Made by a program: the position numbers and the translations under genes
Shown here: in pieces, positions 1-8,955 of the stretch
Layout of the letters: each line of letters starts with the position of its first letter
Numbering within the stretch: position 1 is the first letter of the stretch
The notes under the pieces: model-generated
Databases searched by the model: none
Told to the model about the DNA's origin: nothing
Seen by the model: only the letters and a program-made list of their open reading frames with translations
Assembly: GCA_964628285.1 (NCBI GenBank)
Contig: CAZVNP010000032.1
Coordinates: 1-35,590, forward strand
From: JAPLDP01 sp964628285
GTDB taxonomy: Bacteria > Bacteroidota > Bacteroidia > Bacteroidales > JAGONC01
Direction of reading: 5' to 3'
DNA: 35,590 bases

Positions 1-480
1 AGTGCTTCTTGTCAGCAGACGGTCACGGTGAATGACAACCAGAATCCCACAATCATCTGCCCTTACAATATCACGGTTAATACAGATGAAGGCGAATGCT
101 TTGCAACGGGTGTTGATTTGGGCATTCCGGTGACAGGCGATAATTGTGGTGTGGCATCGGTCACCAACGATGCTCCGGAACAATTCCCGGTAGGTGTGAC
201 CACGGTCACATGGACCGTCACTGACGATGCAGACAACAGTGCTTCTTGTCAGCAGACGGTCACGGTGAATGACAATCAGAATCCCACAATCACATGCCCT
301 GCCGATATCACGGTTGATGCCGATGAAGGAGAGTGCTTTGCCACTGGCGTTGATCTCGGTAGCCCGGTAACAAGCGATAATTGCGGTGTGGCATCGGTCA
401 CCAACGATGCTCCTGAGCAATTCCCGGTCGGTGTGACCACTGTTATTTGGACTGTTATCGATGCTTCGGGAAATACATCA
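1..480 (+). repeat. Near-identical 237-bp tandem units inside the HYR gene
   Basis: The sequence beginning agtgcttcttgtcagcag at position 1 recurs almost unchanged at 238, an offset of 237 bp or 79 codons. The unit that follows continues the similarity to about 480 before diverging. Downstream HYR units are related at the protein level but much less at the DNA level. This suggests recent duplication or gene conversion at the 5' side of the visible part, and is a likely place for assembly collapse. Confidence 0.8.
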
Positions 481-3400
481 ACATGTCAGCAAAGTATAAC
501 TGTAAATGATACTGAGGCACCTCAGATATCATGTGTTAATGACCAATACAAGAGTACAGATAACGGAACCTGTACATACATTGTTCAAGGGACTGAATTT
601 GATCCATTAAGTGCGACCGACAATTGCGAAATTGCCTCTCTTGTGAATGATTATAATGACTCACAAACGTTGGCCGGTGCCATCTTCAACCAAGGACAAA
701 CCATTGTACAATGGACCGTCACCGACCAGGCCGGCAACACATCTTCATGTTCATTCCCTGTTTCAGTTTGGGATGGTGAGAATCCAACCATTACATGTGC
801 TGGTGACATCACAAGGGTTACAGATCCCGGTATTTGCACTTATACCGTACAGGGTGATGAATTAGACCAGGTCACAGTTGGTGATAATTGTAGCATAGCC
901 TCTGTGAGCAATGATTTCAATGGTGAAAATACTCTTGACGGAGCTGTCTTCCAGTTGGGTAGCACCATGGTCACATGGATGGTTACCGACCCATCGGGTA
1001 ATACGGCAACATGTACAATGACCATTACAATAACGGATAATGAACATCCGCTCATTACTTGTATTGGCAACCAGACCAAGGATATGGATCCCGACGCCTG
1101 TTTTTATACAGTTCAAGGCACTGAATTTGACCCAGTTTCGGTGAGTGATAATTGCAGCATCGCGTCGATTTCAAATAGCTTCAACAATAGCGCTACTCTT
1201 GCCGGGGTTCAGTTACCACAAGGAGTAACCAATATAACTTGGTCAGTGACCGATGGTTCTGGAAATACGGCCACATGTTCATTTAGTGTTACTGTAAATG
1301 ACAGTCAGGCTCCTGTGATCACCTGTCAAAGTGATCTGACGACAGGAACCAGTCCAAATGAATGTTATTTCCAAGTTACAGGTAACGAATTTGACCCTAT
1401 TGTAGTCAGTGATAATTGCGGGGTAGTTACTGTCGTAAATGATTATAATGACAGCAGCTCCTTGAATGGTGCCTTATTCCCCGTCGGTCTTACAACGGTG
1501 ATATGGACTGCTTCGGATGGCAGTGGTAACACATCAACCTGCATATCTCATATTACGGTGAGTGATGATGAATTGCCCACAATAATTTGCAGTGATGATC
1601 AATTGAGGAATACCTCTGCTGGAGTCTGTTCATATATTGTTCAGGGAACTGAATTCGATCCATTGTCGGTCAATGATAACTGCATTATCCAGTCTGTAGT
1701 TAATAATTTTAATGGGAGCAATTCACTTGAAGGAGCGGAATTGCCCGTTGGAATCACTACAATTACCTGGACGGTCACCGATGGCAATGGTAATACGGCC
1801 TCATGTTCCTTTAACGTTACCGTGAGTGACAATGAAAATCCCACTATCACCTGCATTGGTGATCAAACAAGGAATACCGATTCCATGATGTGTTTTTACA
1901 CTGTTCAGGGAGAGGAGTTCGATCCGTTGGCTTCGGGAGACAACTGTTCTATAGCTTCCTTGATAAATAATTACAACAATTCATCATCCCTTGAAGGAGC
2001 AGAATTTCCTTTAGGAATTACAAATGTCAAATGGACCATAACTGATGAATCAGGAAATACGGCTACATGTAATTTCAATATTACAATAACCGATAATCAA
2101 CCTCCCTTTATTACATGCCCAGACAACATCGTTCAGGTGAATGATTCCGGACAATGTACGGCTTACATTACTGTGCCGACACCGGTGTTTGGCGATAATT
2201 GTGAAGTTGCATCAATTACTAATGATTATAATGGAACTGCCAACGCTTCTGATGTCTATCCCAGAGGAACAACTGTTGTTACCTTCACGGTTGCTGATAA
2301 TTACGACAACACGACCACTTGCGCCTTCAACATAACGGTGACGGATGAGGAAGCACCACTTGTTACCTGTCCCGACGATATACTGAATGTTCCGGTAGAT
2401 CCAGGTACCTGTAATGCATCATTGAATCCAGGTATCGCTACTGCCTCTGACAACTGTCCGGAAGGTGTTACGATAGAAGGAGTCAGAAGTGACGGATTGC
2501 CGTTAAGTGATCCCTATCCTGCCGGTTTGACGACTATCACCTGGGCAGGCACAGACCAGTCCGGTAATACCGGGTCTTGTGTTCAATCCATCATGGTCAT
2601 CGACAATGAAAAACCTACGGTCACTTGTCCGCCCGATTTGCTTAATGTTACGGCAGACGCCGGAAAATGCAATGCTACCGTCGATCCAGGTGTTCCTGAC
2701 GCCCACGATAATTGCACCAATCCTGTCACGGATATTACCGGGGTGAGAAGCGACAGTTTTGCCCTGACAGATCCTTATCCTTTGGGCGAGACGATTATCA
2801 CGTGGACGGTCAAAGATGCAGCCGGAAATACGGCAACCTGCTCTCAGACAATCCGAGTATACGATAATGAGAAGCCGGTCATTACATGTCCAGATGTGCC
2901 TTTACAGGTGACTCAACCTGGAGAGTGTGATATGTATGTAAGCATTCCTGTACCAGAAACCAGCGACAATTGTGGCGTGGCCAGTTTTGCCAATAATTAT
3001 AACGGCACCACTGATGCCTCGGGAATATATTCCACCGGTATCACAACAGTAACTTACAATATAACCGATATCTATGGTAACTCCGACTCCTGTAACTTCT
3101 TGGTAACAGTTGAGTCGCCTATTCTGGCTCACCCCGACTCGGTATTAACTTCTCAGGGCATCCCGATCGAGATCAATGTATTGGTCAATGACGTAACATG
3201 CGAAAATAATATCGACAACACAACCCTCACTATGTACACCCCACCGGAACATGGTACTTATTCGATTGATACAGCCAATGGCACGATCAATTATGTCCCG
3301 GCGAATGATTTCTTCGGATGGGAGACCTTCGAATACGAGATATGCGACATGCATGGATATTGCAGCATCGGCCAAGTAGTCATATATGTCGACTTCACCA

Positions 3401-3978
3401 ACAGCCGTGATGTTGCTGTGGATGATTACGACACAGCTTATATTAATAAACCTTCCATCTTCTACCCCTTAGCCAATGATTTACTTCTTGATCCTGAGGA
3501 CACTCTGAAAATTACCTCGATATGCCTTGAGCCTTCCCATGGCTTGATAACTGTAAATCCAGATATGAGCATCACATACACACCCATTACCGATTACGTC
3601 GGTCCTGATGAATTTTGTTACGAGATGTGTGATAATGGATTCCCGGTTCTGTGTGATACTGCTATGGTTTATATTCAGGTTCTTGAGCTAAACACTCCTA
3701 ATGTTTATAATGTCCTTACCCCCAATGGAGATGGAATAAATGATGTTCTCATCATCGGTGATATCTCCGAATATCCTGAAAATGAACTATATATATACAA
3801 TAGATGGGGCGATGAAATAGCTAAATTCAAAAACTATAATAACCAAACTAATGCTTGGGATTGCAGGCGAGAGAAAGATAATAAAATCGTTCCCTCAGGA
3901 GTATACTATTACATTCTGAAGGTGTATCATCCGAATTATATTTATAAAGGATGGATTTATGTAATTAGTCCAAATTAA
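1..3978 (+). CDS. Giant HYR-repeat surface protein with T9SS type B C-terminal domain (5' end outside window)
   Basis: The frame is open to the left edge, so only the C-terminal part (about 1,325 residues) is present. It holds about 12 tandem HYR (hyalin-type Ig-like) repeats of roughly 75-85 residues, each opening with a D-[NDS]-x-x-x-P-x-[IV]-[TS]-C motif and containing a DNC motif and a late SGNT(A/S)TC motif. Two Ig/cadherin-like modules follow (about 3115-3405 and 3406-3690), with the 'HGTYSID' and 'HGLITVN' turns typical of Big_9-like domains. The last ~85 residues carry NVLTPNGDGINDV and IYNRWGDEI, the signature of the CHU_C/gliding-motility C-terminal domain that directs export by the type IX secretion system. 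It is therefore probably a secreted or cell-surface adhesin. Its stop overlaps an ATG in front of the PorP/SprF gene, the usual partner of such proteins. The family is certain; the ligand is unknown. Confidence 0.93.
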   Translation, partial: SASCQQTVTVNDNQNPTIICPYNITVNTDEGECFATGVDLGIPVTGDNCGVASVTNDAPEQFPVGVTTVTWTVTDDADNSASCQQTVTVNDNQNPTITCPADITVDADEGECFATGVDLGSPVTSDNCGVASVTNDAPEQFPVGVTTVIWTVIDASGNTSTCQQSITVNDTEAPQISCVNDQYKSTDNGTCTYIVQGTEFDPLSATDNCEIASLVNDYNDSQTLAGAIFNQGQTIVQWTVTDQAGNTSSCSFPVSVWDGENPTITCAGDITRVTDPGICTYTVQGDELDQVTVGDNCSIASVSNDFNGENTLDGAVFQLGSTMVTWMVTDPSGNTATCTMTITITDNEHPLITCIGNQTKDMDPDACFYTVQGTEFDPVSVSDNCSIASISNSFNNSATLAGVQLPQGVTNITWSVTDGSGNTATCSFSVTVNDSQAPVITCQSDLTTGTSPNECYFQVTGNEFDPIVVSDNCGVVTVVNDYNDSSSLNGALFPVGLTTVIWTASDGSGNTSTCISHITVSDDELPTIICSDDQLRNTSAGVCSYIVQGTEFDPLSVNDNCIIQSVVNNFNGSNSLEGAELPVGITTITWTVTDGNGNTASCSFNVTVSDNENPTITCIGDQTRNTDSMMCFYTVQGEEFDPLASGDNCSIASLINNYNNSSSLEGAEFPLGITNVKWTITDESGNTATCNFNITITDNQPPFITCPDNIVQVNDSGQCTAYITVPTPVFGDNCEVASITNDYNGTANASDVYPRGTTVVTFTVADNYDNTTTCAFNITVTDEEAPLVTCPDDILNVPVDPGTCNASLNPGIATASDNCPEGVTIEGVRSDGLPLSDPYPAGLTTITWAGTDQSGNTGSCVQSIMVIDNEKPTVTCPPDLLNVTADAGKCNATVDPGVPDAHDNCTNPVTDITGVRSDSFALTDPYPLGETIITWTVKDAAGNTATCSQTIRVYDNEKPVITCPDVPLQVTQPGECDMYVSIPVPETSDNCGVASFANNYNGTTDASGIYSTGITTVTYNITDIYGNSDSCNFLVTVESPILAHPDSVLTSQGIPIEINVLVNDVTCENNIDNTTLTMYTPPEHGTYSIDTANGTINYVPANDFFGWETFEYEICDMHGYCSIGQVVIYVDFTNSRDVAVDDYDTAYINKPSIFYPLANDLLLDPEDTLKITSICLEPSHGLITVNPDMSITYTPITDYVGPDEFCYEMCDNGFPVLCDTAMVYIQVLELNTPNVYNVLTPNGDGINDVLIIGDISEYPENELYIYNRWGDEIAKFKNYNNQTNAWDCRREKDNKIVPSGVYYYILKVYHPNYIYKGWIYVISPN

Positions 3979-4007
3979 TGAAAAGAGACCATAAAATTCA
4001 ATTTAAA

Positions 4008-4940
4008 ATGAAGAAGATACTCACCTTTTTATTGCTTATCGCCGGCTTGAATTCACTGGCCCAGCAAGATGCTCTATATAGTCAATACATGTTTAATATG
4101 CTGGTCATTAATCCGGCTTATTCAGGAAGCCGCGATGTGTTATCAGCAACCCTTGATGATAGATATCAATGGGTGGGTTTTCCCGGTGCACCACAGACCC
4201 TTACCTTCGCCGCACATACACCCTTACGCAATGAAAAGCTTGCATTAGGGATGTACATATATAGTGACAAGCAGGGACCTTTGCATGATGACGGACTCGA
4301 CCTGAATTATGCCTATCGTATCCTTTTTGGTGAAAATAAACGCCTGGCATTCGGTATTGACCTCGGTCTGCATAAGATGCATATCGACTGGGATAAAACC
4401 AATCCTTACTCGGATAACGACATTGCCTTTGCCGACAGGATAGAAGGTAAAATTAAACCTGATGCCAATTTGGGGATTTACTTTTACAGTGATAATTATT
4501 ATATAGGTATATCCTCAAAACACCTGTTTGAAAACACTATGACTGTTGGTGATATTTCGGGCAGCTATACTTTCACTACCCTGGCTAGACATTTTTATCT
4601 GATGGGTGGCTATGCTTTTCCCGTCAATACCTGGCTTGTACTGAAACCTTCGGTATTGATGAAATATACGGCGGTGGCTCCAATGAATATTGATTTCACA
4701 GCCAGTGCCCTATTTGGCAATATTTTCTGGCTGGGTATCTCCTACAGGACACAACGTAATGCCATTGTCTTCCTTGCGGAGTTTAACATCGGGCAACATT
4801 TACGACTGGGCTATTCATACGATACTTATATCAGCAAATTTGCCGGTCAATCCCAGGGATCACATGAATTTATGCTGAATTATGAATTTAATATTTACCA
4901 ATCTAAATCATCCAGCGATTTGAAAAGGAGATATTTTTAA
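4008..4940 (+). CDS. PorP/SprF family type IX secretion system membrane protein
   Basis: The protein begins with a signal peptide (MKKILTFLLLIAGLNSLAQQ) followed by DALYSQYMFNMLVINPAYSG, the hallmark N-terminus of the PorP/SprF family. The rest alternates short amphipathic strands, as expected for an outer-membrane beta-barrel of about 310 residues. PorP/SprF proteins are paired with individual T9SS type B substrates and help their secretion or surface anchoring. This gene directly follows such a substrate. An ATG at 3978 overlaps the upstream TAA and would add ten residues (MKRDHKIQFK); I prefer 4008 because it places the lysine-rich n-region and hydrophobic core of the signal peptide at the start. 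The overlap suggests co-transcription and possibly translational coupling with the HYR gene. Confidence 0.92.
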   Translation: MKKILTFLLLIAGLNSLAQQDALYSQYMFNMLVINPAYSGSRDVLSATLDDRYQWVGFPGAPQTLTFAAHTPLRNEKLALGMYIYSDKQGPLHDDGLDLNYAYRILFGENKRLAFGIDLGLHKMHIDWDKTNPYSDNDIAFADRIEGKIKPDANLGIYFYSDNYYIGISSKHLFENTMTVGDISGSYTFTTLARHFYLMGGYAFPVNTWLVLKPSVLMKYTAVAPMNIDFTASALFGNIFWLGISYRTQRNAIVFLAEFNIGQHLRLGYSYDTYISKFAGQSQGSHEFMLNYEFNIYQSKSSSDLKRRYF

Positions 4941-5116
4941 CCCAACTTACACTCCAATACTCTTATATAACTTCATTTGGTAAATTATTCTTATGGGGGT
5001 TTAATTGTCTCATAGTGAGAGACTAATTACTTCTTGTCTGAATCTGTGAGAATAAAAATGATCTCTTTTAATATGACCTCTTTTCATTTCCTGAAGCGGA
5101 ATTACTTTTCAGACCA
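4941..5116. other. Convergent intergenic spacer
   Basis: This is a 176-bp AT-rich spacer between two genes that end towards each other. The only structure I see is a short inverted repeat, TCTCA-tag-TGAGA, near 5010-5024. It could contribute to termination, but it has no convincing T-run. Confidence 0.35.
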
Positions 5117-6793
5117 TCATTTTTTTATCAGTTTCCGTGTGGCGGTGTTCTCAGCGCCGGTGATGCGGACGATGTAAATACCCCCGCTGAGGCCGCCCAG
5201 GCCGCCGATGGTAAGGACAGATATCCCGGGATAGGCACGTATGGTCCCGGAAAAAACAATGCATCCTGTCGCATCAATAATATCAGTACGCAGTTCCTGC
5301 TGTAACGTGAGATTCAGCTCCAGCTCAATATAATACGCGAAAGGGTTTGGGTAGAGTCTTGTCAGCAGGTTTTTGTTTTTCCCCTGCTGCTCCAGCACCG
5401 TCAGGATGGAATCGGCTTTCTCAAAGTCAGGTATGCCGAAACCCAGGTAGTCATCAGGATTGTTGTACTGGCTGCTGCTTTGCTGTATGGTCCTGATGAC
5501 GGTCATGTTGTCAAAAGTGGGATGTGCCTGCCACAGGCATGCCGTCATGCCAGCGATGATGGGTGCTGAGAAGGAGGTGCCGTTGCCGTTCCATATGCTG
5601 CCCTGTGGTGAAGCGACGACGGTGCCCTGGCCTTGTGCCGCGACGTTGGGTTTGAGACGGCCGTCGGCGGTGGGGCCACGGGAGCTGAAGGCGGCATAGA
5701 TGCCGTCGGCGTCGACGGCGCCGACGCTGCAGACGCTGTCACCGTCGGCGGGAGCACCCACGTACATCCAGGGAGAGCTGCCTGAGTTGCCGGCGCTGTT
5801 ACACACCACCATGCCGCGGGTGGCGGCAACCTCGGCACCGAGGGTGGAGGGGCACGTGTGGCCGTTCATATCGGCATAGGTATGGCTCCACTCCGGATCG
5901 TCAAAAACAGTGTAACCGAGCGATGAGTTGATGATGTCGGCGCCGAGGCTGTCGGCGTACTCAGCGCCCTCCACCCAGAAGTACTCCTCCATGATGTACT
6001 CGGCGTCGGCATCTTCGGTGCGTATGAGATAGTAAGAGGCGTCGGGAGCCGTGCCGACGATGGCGCCGGGCAGGTTACCGCCCATGGTCGACAGCACCAT
6101 CATGCCATGCTGGTGTATGGTGGAGGCGTAGACGTCACCGCCGCCGGGGTCGACGAAATCACGAGTGCCCAGGACGCGGTGGTACGACCACAGCGTGTCG
6201 AAGGCGGGCAGCGCATCGACCTCCCAGAAGCCGGCGTCGAGGACGGCGATGACCATGCCCTGGCCGCGCAGGCCCCTGTCGTGCAAGCCCGTGCCGTGAA
6301 TCATGGCGATCTGGTTATAGGAGGCGCCATAGTCCAGGGAAGTGCCATTGGCAACCCTTTGCTCCGGCGTCGCCGGCATGAAAGTCTCGGCACCCAGAAA
6401 AGGGCTCACCCCTCCCCTGCCCGGCCGCATACCCGTGGCATCGGTGACGGCGCCGACGAAAGGCAGCGCCTGCAGGTCGCCGGCGGTGACACTGCCGGGC
6501 ATCACCACAATGACCAAGTTGAGCCATTTGGAGACCACCAGCACCTCTCCTCCCATATCCCTCAGAGCCTGCACATACGACGGCGTCACCGGCAGGTCAC
6601 GCTCGTCAAGGGCCACAGCCAGCCGCTGCCGCCGCTCCAGCGCACGCTGCGACAAGAAAGCTTCCGGGTGATCCAGACTATATGGCGAATTATTCTTGTC
6701 CCTGAAGTGTATGAGCCAGGTCTTGGCCTCCGAAAAAGAAGGAGAAAAAACCACCAGAGACAAGGTAAGAAATATCGTATATAATCGTGTCAT
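5117..6793 (-). CDS. Subtilisin-like S8 serine protease with T9SS type A sorting tail
   Basis: With the start at 6793 the protein has 558 residues. A signal peptide (MTRLYTIFLTLSLVVFSPSF) is followed by an inhibitor-like propeptide region and a subtilase domain. The catalytic residues are visible: Asp186 in VIAVLDAGFW, His229 in IHQHGMMV, oxyanion Asn336 in NSAGN and Ser407 in GNGTSFSAP. The tail (LYPNPF near the junction, ending in a strand-rich segment and TRKLIKK) is a Por-type C-terminal secretion domain, so the enzyme is probably exported by T9SS. An in-frame ATG at 6865 would add 24 residues, but that DNA is repeat-like (short GC hairpins) and precedes the real signal peptide, so I reject it. 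The gene converges with the PorP/SprF gene. The substrate is unknown. Confidence 0.93.
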   Translation of the reverse strand: MTRLYTIFLTLSLVVFSPSFSEAKTWLIHFRDKNNSPYSLDHPEAFLSQRALERRQRLAVALDERDLPVTPSYVQALRDMGGEVLVVSKWLNLVIVVMPGSVTAGDLQALPFVGAVTDATGMRPGRGGVSPFLGAETFMPATPEQRVANGTSLDYGASYNQIAMIHGTGLHDRGLRGQGMVIAVLDAGFWEVDALPAFDTLWSYHRVLGTRDFVDPGGGDVYASTIHQHGMMVLSTMGGNLPGAIVGTAPDASYYLIRTEDADAEYIMEEYFWVEGAEYADSLGADIINSSLGYTVFDDPEWSHTYADMNGHTCPSTLGAEVAATRGMVVCNSAGNSGSSPWMYVGAPADGDSVCSVGAVDADGIYAAFSSRGPTADGRLKPNVAAQGQGTVVASPQGSIWNGNGTSFSAPIIAGMTACLWQAHPTFDNMTVIRTIQQSSSQYNNPDDYLGFGIPDFEKADSILTVLEQQGKNKNLLTRLYPNPFAYYIELELNLTLQQELRTDIIDATGCIVFSGTIRAYPGISVLTIGGLGGLSGGIYIVRITGAENTATRKLIKK

Positions 6794-6900
6794 TTCAGGT
6801 TTCGGGCTAAAGCCCCGGGTTTGTGTTATTGTGTTTACCCCGCGCTGAAGCGCGGTGTAATTCATAAATCATCCCCTGCGTCCTCTGTGCACTCTGTGGT
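6794..6900. repeat. Short GC-rich palindromes and dispersed intergenic sequence upstream of the protease
   Basis: GGGCTAAAGCCC (near 6803-6815) and CCGCGC-TGAA-GCGCGG (near 6839-6855) are compact hairpins. They are followed by 'ctctgtgcactctgtggtt', a phrase typical of non-coding debris in Bacteroidota genomes. This supports treating the region as 5' flank rather than coding extension of the protease. The remaining bases up to 7024 form the divergent promoter region towards trmD. Confidence 0.5.
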
Positions 6901-6992
6901 TATAATAAACCCTGGCATCACCGATTCCCTACTTACTTTGCTTCTGTAAACATTCAACAAGGTGACCACCCGCAAAGTTAATCTTTTTACCG

Positions 6993-7000
6993 TACCTTTA
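6993..7000 (+). promoter_or_regulatory. Candidate Bacteroidota -7 box for trmD
   Basis: TACCTTTA matches the Bacteroidota primary-sigma -7 consensus TAnnTTTG at all but the last base. It lies 24 bp before the trmD ATG. No Shine-Dalgarno sequence is visible before the gene, as is common in this phylum. Confidence 0.45.
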
Positions 7001-7024
7001 TCAAAATAATAAACTACCCCTGCC

Positions 7025-7702
7025 ATGCACATCGACATCCTGACCATCTTCCCCGGTTTCTTCCGCAGCCCCTTCGAGGCTTCCATCATCAAACGGGCCG
7101 TCGACAAGGGCCATGTCACCATCACTCTCCATGACCTGCGTGATTACACGACCGACAGGCGGCGCAGCGTCGACGACTACCCGTATGGCGGTGGTGCCGG
7201 AATGGTCATGATGGTGGAGCCCATCGCCCGCGCCATCGAAGCCTTGCAATCACAACGCCGTTACGACGACATCATCTACCTGACACCCGACGGCCCCTTG
7301 CTGGACCAGCACACCGCCAACCACCTGTCGACATTTAATAACCTCCTGCTCCTCTGCGGCCATTACAAGGGCGTCGACGACCGTGTCCGCGAGCGCTACA
7401 TCACCCGTGAGCTGTCCGTCGGCGACTATGTCCTGTCGGGCGGTGAGCCGGCGGCGCTGGTGCTCTGCGACGCAGTCATACGACTCATACCCGGCGTGCT
7501 CGGCGACGAGATATCGGCGCTCAGCGACTCGTTTCAGGACGGCCTGCTGTCGCCACCCGTGTACACACGCCCCTACGAATACCGGGGCATGAAAGTGCCC
7601 GACATACTTTTATCGGGAAACGAAAAAGAGATCGCGCAATGGCGCTACGAGAAGGCACTGGAGAGGACACGGGAGAGACGGCCGGAGATGCTGGGGGAAT
7701 AA
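7025..7702 (+). CDS. trmD: tRNA (guanine-N1-)-methyltransferase TrmD
   Basis: TrmD uses S-adenosylmethionine to methylate N1 of G37 in tRNAs reading CNN codons, preventing +1 frameshifting. The 225-residue protein starts MHIDILTIFPGFF, the conserved TrmD N-terminus. It carries PYGGGAGMVM near residue 60, the trefoil-knot SAM loop (LLCGHYKGVDDRV, then ELSVGDYVLSGGEPAA) and the conserved DSFQDGLLSPPVYTRP segment. The length is normal for the family. It lies 450 bp upstream of rplS on the same strand, echoing the classic trmD-rplS neighbourhood, although the large spacer and separate promoter suggest independent transcription. Confidence 0.97.
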   Translation: MHIDILTIFPGFFRSPFEASIIKRAVDKGHVTITLHDLRDYTTDRRRSVDDYPYGGGAGMVMMVEPIARAIEALQSQRRYDDIIYLTPDGPLLDQHTANHLSTFNNLLLLCGHYKGVDDRVRERYITRELSVGDYVLSGGEPAALVLCDAVIRLIPGVLGDEISALSDSFQDGLLSPPVYTRPYEYRGMKVPDILLSGNEKEIAQWRYEKALERTRERRPEMLGE

Positions 7703-8152
7703 ACCACAAACCACAAATCACAAATAAATCACAAAATCCAAATCAAAGATCATATATCGTTAATCGTTAATCTTATATCCTCTTCCGGGTAGAGGGGTTC
7801 GTTACCTCCCCGTTCCCCCACAGATCTGTACGACGTGTCCACGTTGTGTTTCTAAAGTGCAGCTCCGTATTCAGATTTCCCCCAACTTGATGGCTTTCAT
7901 GGAGCTGATTTTCCACCGTTTCATCGCAGGATTGTCTACCTGAAGGTATCCGGTAGTCGGTTTCAAAGAACATTTCTTTTACTTCTCTCACGGGTTTAAC
8001 TTGGCGCGATGAAGCTTGCAGCTTGAGGCCTGGCACTTGCAGCTAATATCCCGTTTTCGCTCAAATTTTCCTCCTCCCGTTGCACCAAATAAAAAAAAAC
8101 CTGTATATTTGCACCTCTTTTTGAGGAATGCATCTTTATAACAGCCAGGGCA
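7703..8152. other. 450-bp intergenic spacer between trmD and rplS
   Basis: I see no credible gene here. 7705-7770 is low-complexity, with degenerate repeats of the word accacaaa/atcacaaa and then 'atcgttaatcgttaatc'. The middle (7780-8040) has an 87-codon antisense open frame with no recognisable motif and no start signal; it could be decayed coding sequence. 8010-8043 contains 'cttgcagcttgaggcctggcacttgcag', the purine/pyrimidine phrase style that litters Bacteroidota intergenic DNA. The last 75 bases hold the rplS promoter. Confidence 0.5.
8080..8111 (+). promoter_or_regulatory. Bacteroidota-type promoter for rplS
   Basis: The -7 box TATATTTG (8104-8111) is a full match to TAnnTTTG. A TTG -33 element lies at 8080-8082 with a 21-bp spacer. 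The rplS ATG follows about 42 bp downstream. The spacing and sequence fit the primary sigma factor of this phylum. Confidence 0.6.
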
Positions 8153-8512
8153 ATGGGAAAGAATGAATTGTTACAATACGTTGAAAGTCAGATCCCGGTC
8201 AAGCAGTTTCCGTCCTTTAAAGCAGGCGATACGGTAACCGTACAGTACAAGATCATCGAAGGCAACAAGGAACGCATACAGAGTTTTCAGGGTGTGGTGC
8301 TGCAGCGCGCCGGCAAAGGACCCACGGAGACCTTCACCGTGCGTAAGATATCGGGAAATGTGGGTGTGGAACGAATTTTTCCCATTTCATCACCATATAT
8401 CGAGGAGATCGTTGTCAATAAAAGAGGTGTTATAAGAAGAGCCCGTATCTTTTATTTGCGTGAACGCAGAGGTAAAAGATCAAGGATTAGGGAGCAACGT
8501 CAAAAAGCATGA
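8153..8512 (+). CDS. rplS: 50S ribosomal protein L19
   Basis: The protein has 119 residues, the expected length for bacterial L19, which sits at the 30S-50S interface. Conserved blocks are visible: PSFKAGDTVTVQYKI, GNKERIQSFQGVV, ETFTVRKISGNVGVERIFP and RRARIFYLRERRGKRSRI. It has its own Bacteroidota-type promoter and no clear Shine-Dalgarno sequence. The identification is firm. Confidence 0.98.
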   Translation: MGKNELLQYVESQIPVKQFPSFKAGDTVTVQYKIIEGNKERIQSFQGVVLQRAGKGPTETFTVRKISGNVGVERIFPISSPYIEEIVVNKRGVIRRARIFYLRERRGKRSRIREQRQKA

Positions 8513-8518
8513 TGCCCG

Positions 8519-8725
8519 TCATGCGGCCCGGATATTAACCTGCCGCCGTTTCATCCGCCACTCAGCCACCCAGCAGCAACCGTTGGCCACTGCATAAAAA
8601 AGCAGTGAACAGCCCAGCAGAATGACCGTGATATACGCAAACACGGGGCTGAAAATCATACCTATGCAACTGATTAATCCCATCACCAGAATGAGCGATG
8701 ATACGATGGGTATGACTTTTTTCAT
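8519..8725 (-). CDS. Small two-helix membrane protein of unknown function
   Basis: The product, about 68 residues from MKKVIPIVSS, has two hydrophobic segments separated by a short turn, followed by a Cys pair and a basic tail (EWRMKRRQ), consistent with a small inner-membrane protein. An upstream in-frame ATG at 8746 would add MFVISLT; I prefer 8725 because of the lysine-rich start. It converges with rplS, six bases away. The general form recalls small DUF2892-like proteins, but the similarity is too weak to name a family. Confidence 0.55.
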   Translation of the reverse strand: MKKVIPIVSSLILVMGLISCIGMIFSPVFAYITVILLGCSLLFYAVANGCCWVAEWRMKRRQVNIRAA

Positions 8726-8828
8726 TGTTAATGAAATAACAAACAAATTTAAGTCAGAATTTTGCTGAAAGCAAGGAAAGTGCGAAAAATATTTTCAGGG
8801 AGAAATTGGGTTGCAGGTTACAGGTTGC

Positions 8829-8955
8829 AAGCACCTCATCCCCCTACCCCTTCTCCTAAAAGAGAAGAGGGGGATTCATTTCGGGTTTAATTAAAATTTA
8901 TAAGATATTATTTCAAGCCCTTCTCCTTGAGGAGAGGGGTTGGGGTGAGGTGCTT
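8829..8955. repeat. C-rich imperfect palindromic repeat, copy A (possible terminator of arcC-arcB)
   Basis: AAGCACCTCA at 8829-8838 pairs with TGAGGTGCTT at 8946-8955. The inner arms (ccccctaccccttctcct and aggagaggggttgggg) are also complementary. Between them is an AT-rich core that includes a second small hairpin (cttctcct/agagaag). The right end touches the stop codon of the ornithine carbamoyltransferase gene. A compact relative lies at 15306-15358. This is an interspersed Bacteroidota-type intergenic palindrome, possibly MITE-like, and may fold as an RNA terminator. Confidence 0.65.

Noticed and set aside
1..3100. CRISPR-like or mobile tandem array
   Set aside because: The repeats are in frame, about 75-85 codons long and encode HYR domains, so they are protein repeats.
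6107..6784. Long open frame of 225 codons on the plus strand
   Set aside because: It lies antisense to the protease gene, has no recognisable motif, and is explained by the high GC of the real gene.
6794..6865. N-terminal extension of the subtilisin-like protease to the ATG at 6865
   Set aside because: The extension is encoded by hairpin-rich intergenic repeat DNA, and the clear signal peptide begins at 6793.
7773..8036. 87-codon minus-strand frame between trmD and rplS
   Set aside because: No start signal, no motif and no homologue that I recognise; it is surrounded by low-complexity intergenic repeats. It could be decayed coding DNA, but I cannot support a gene.
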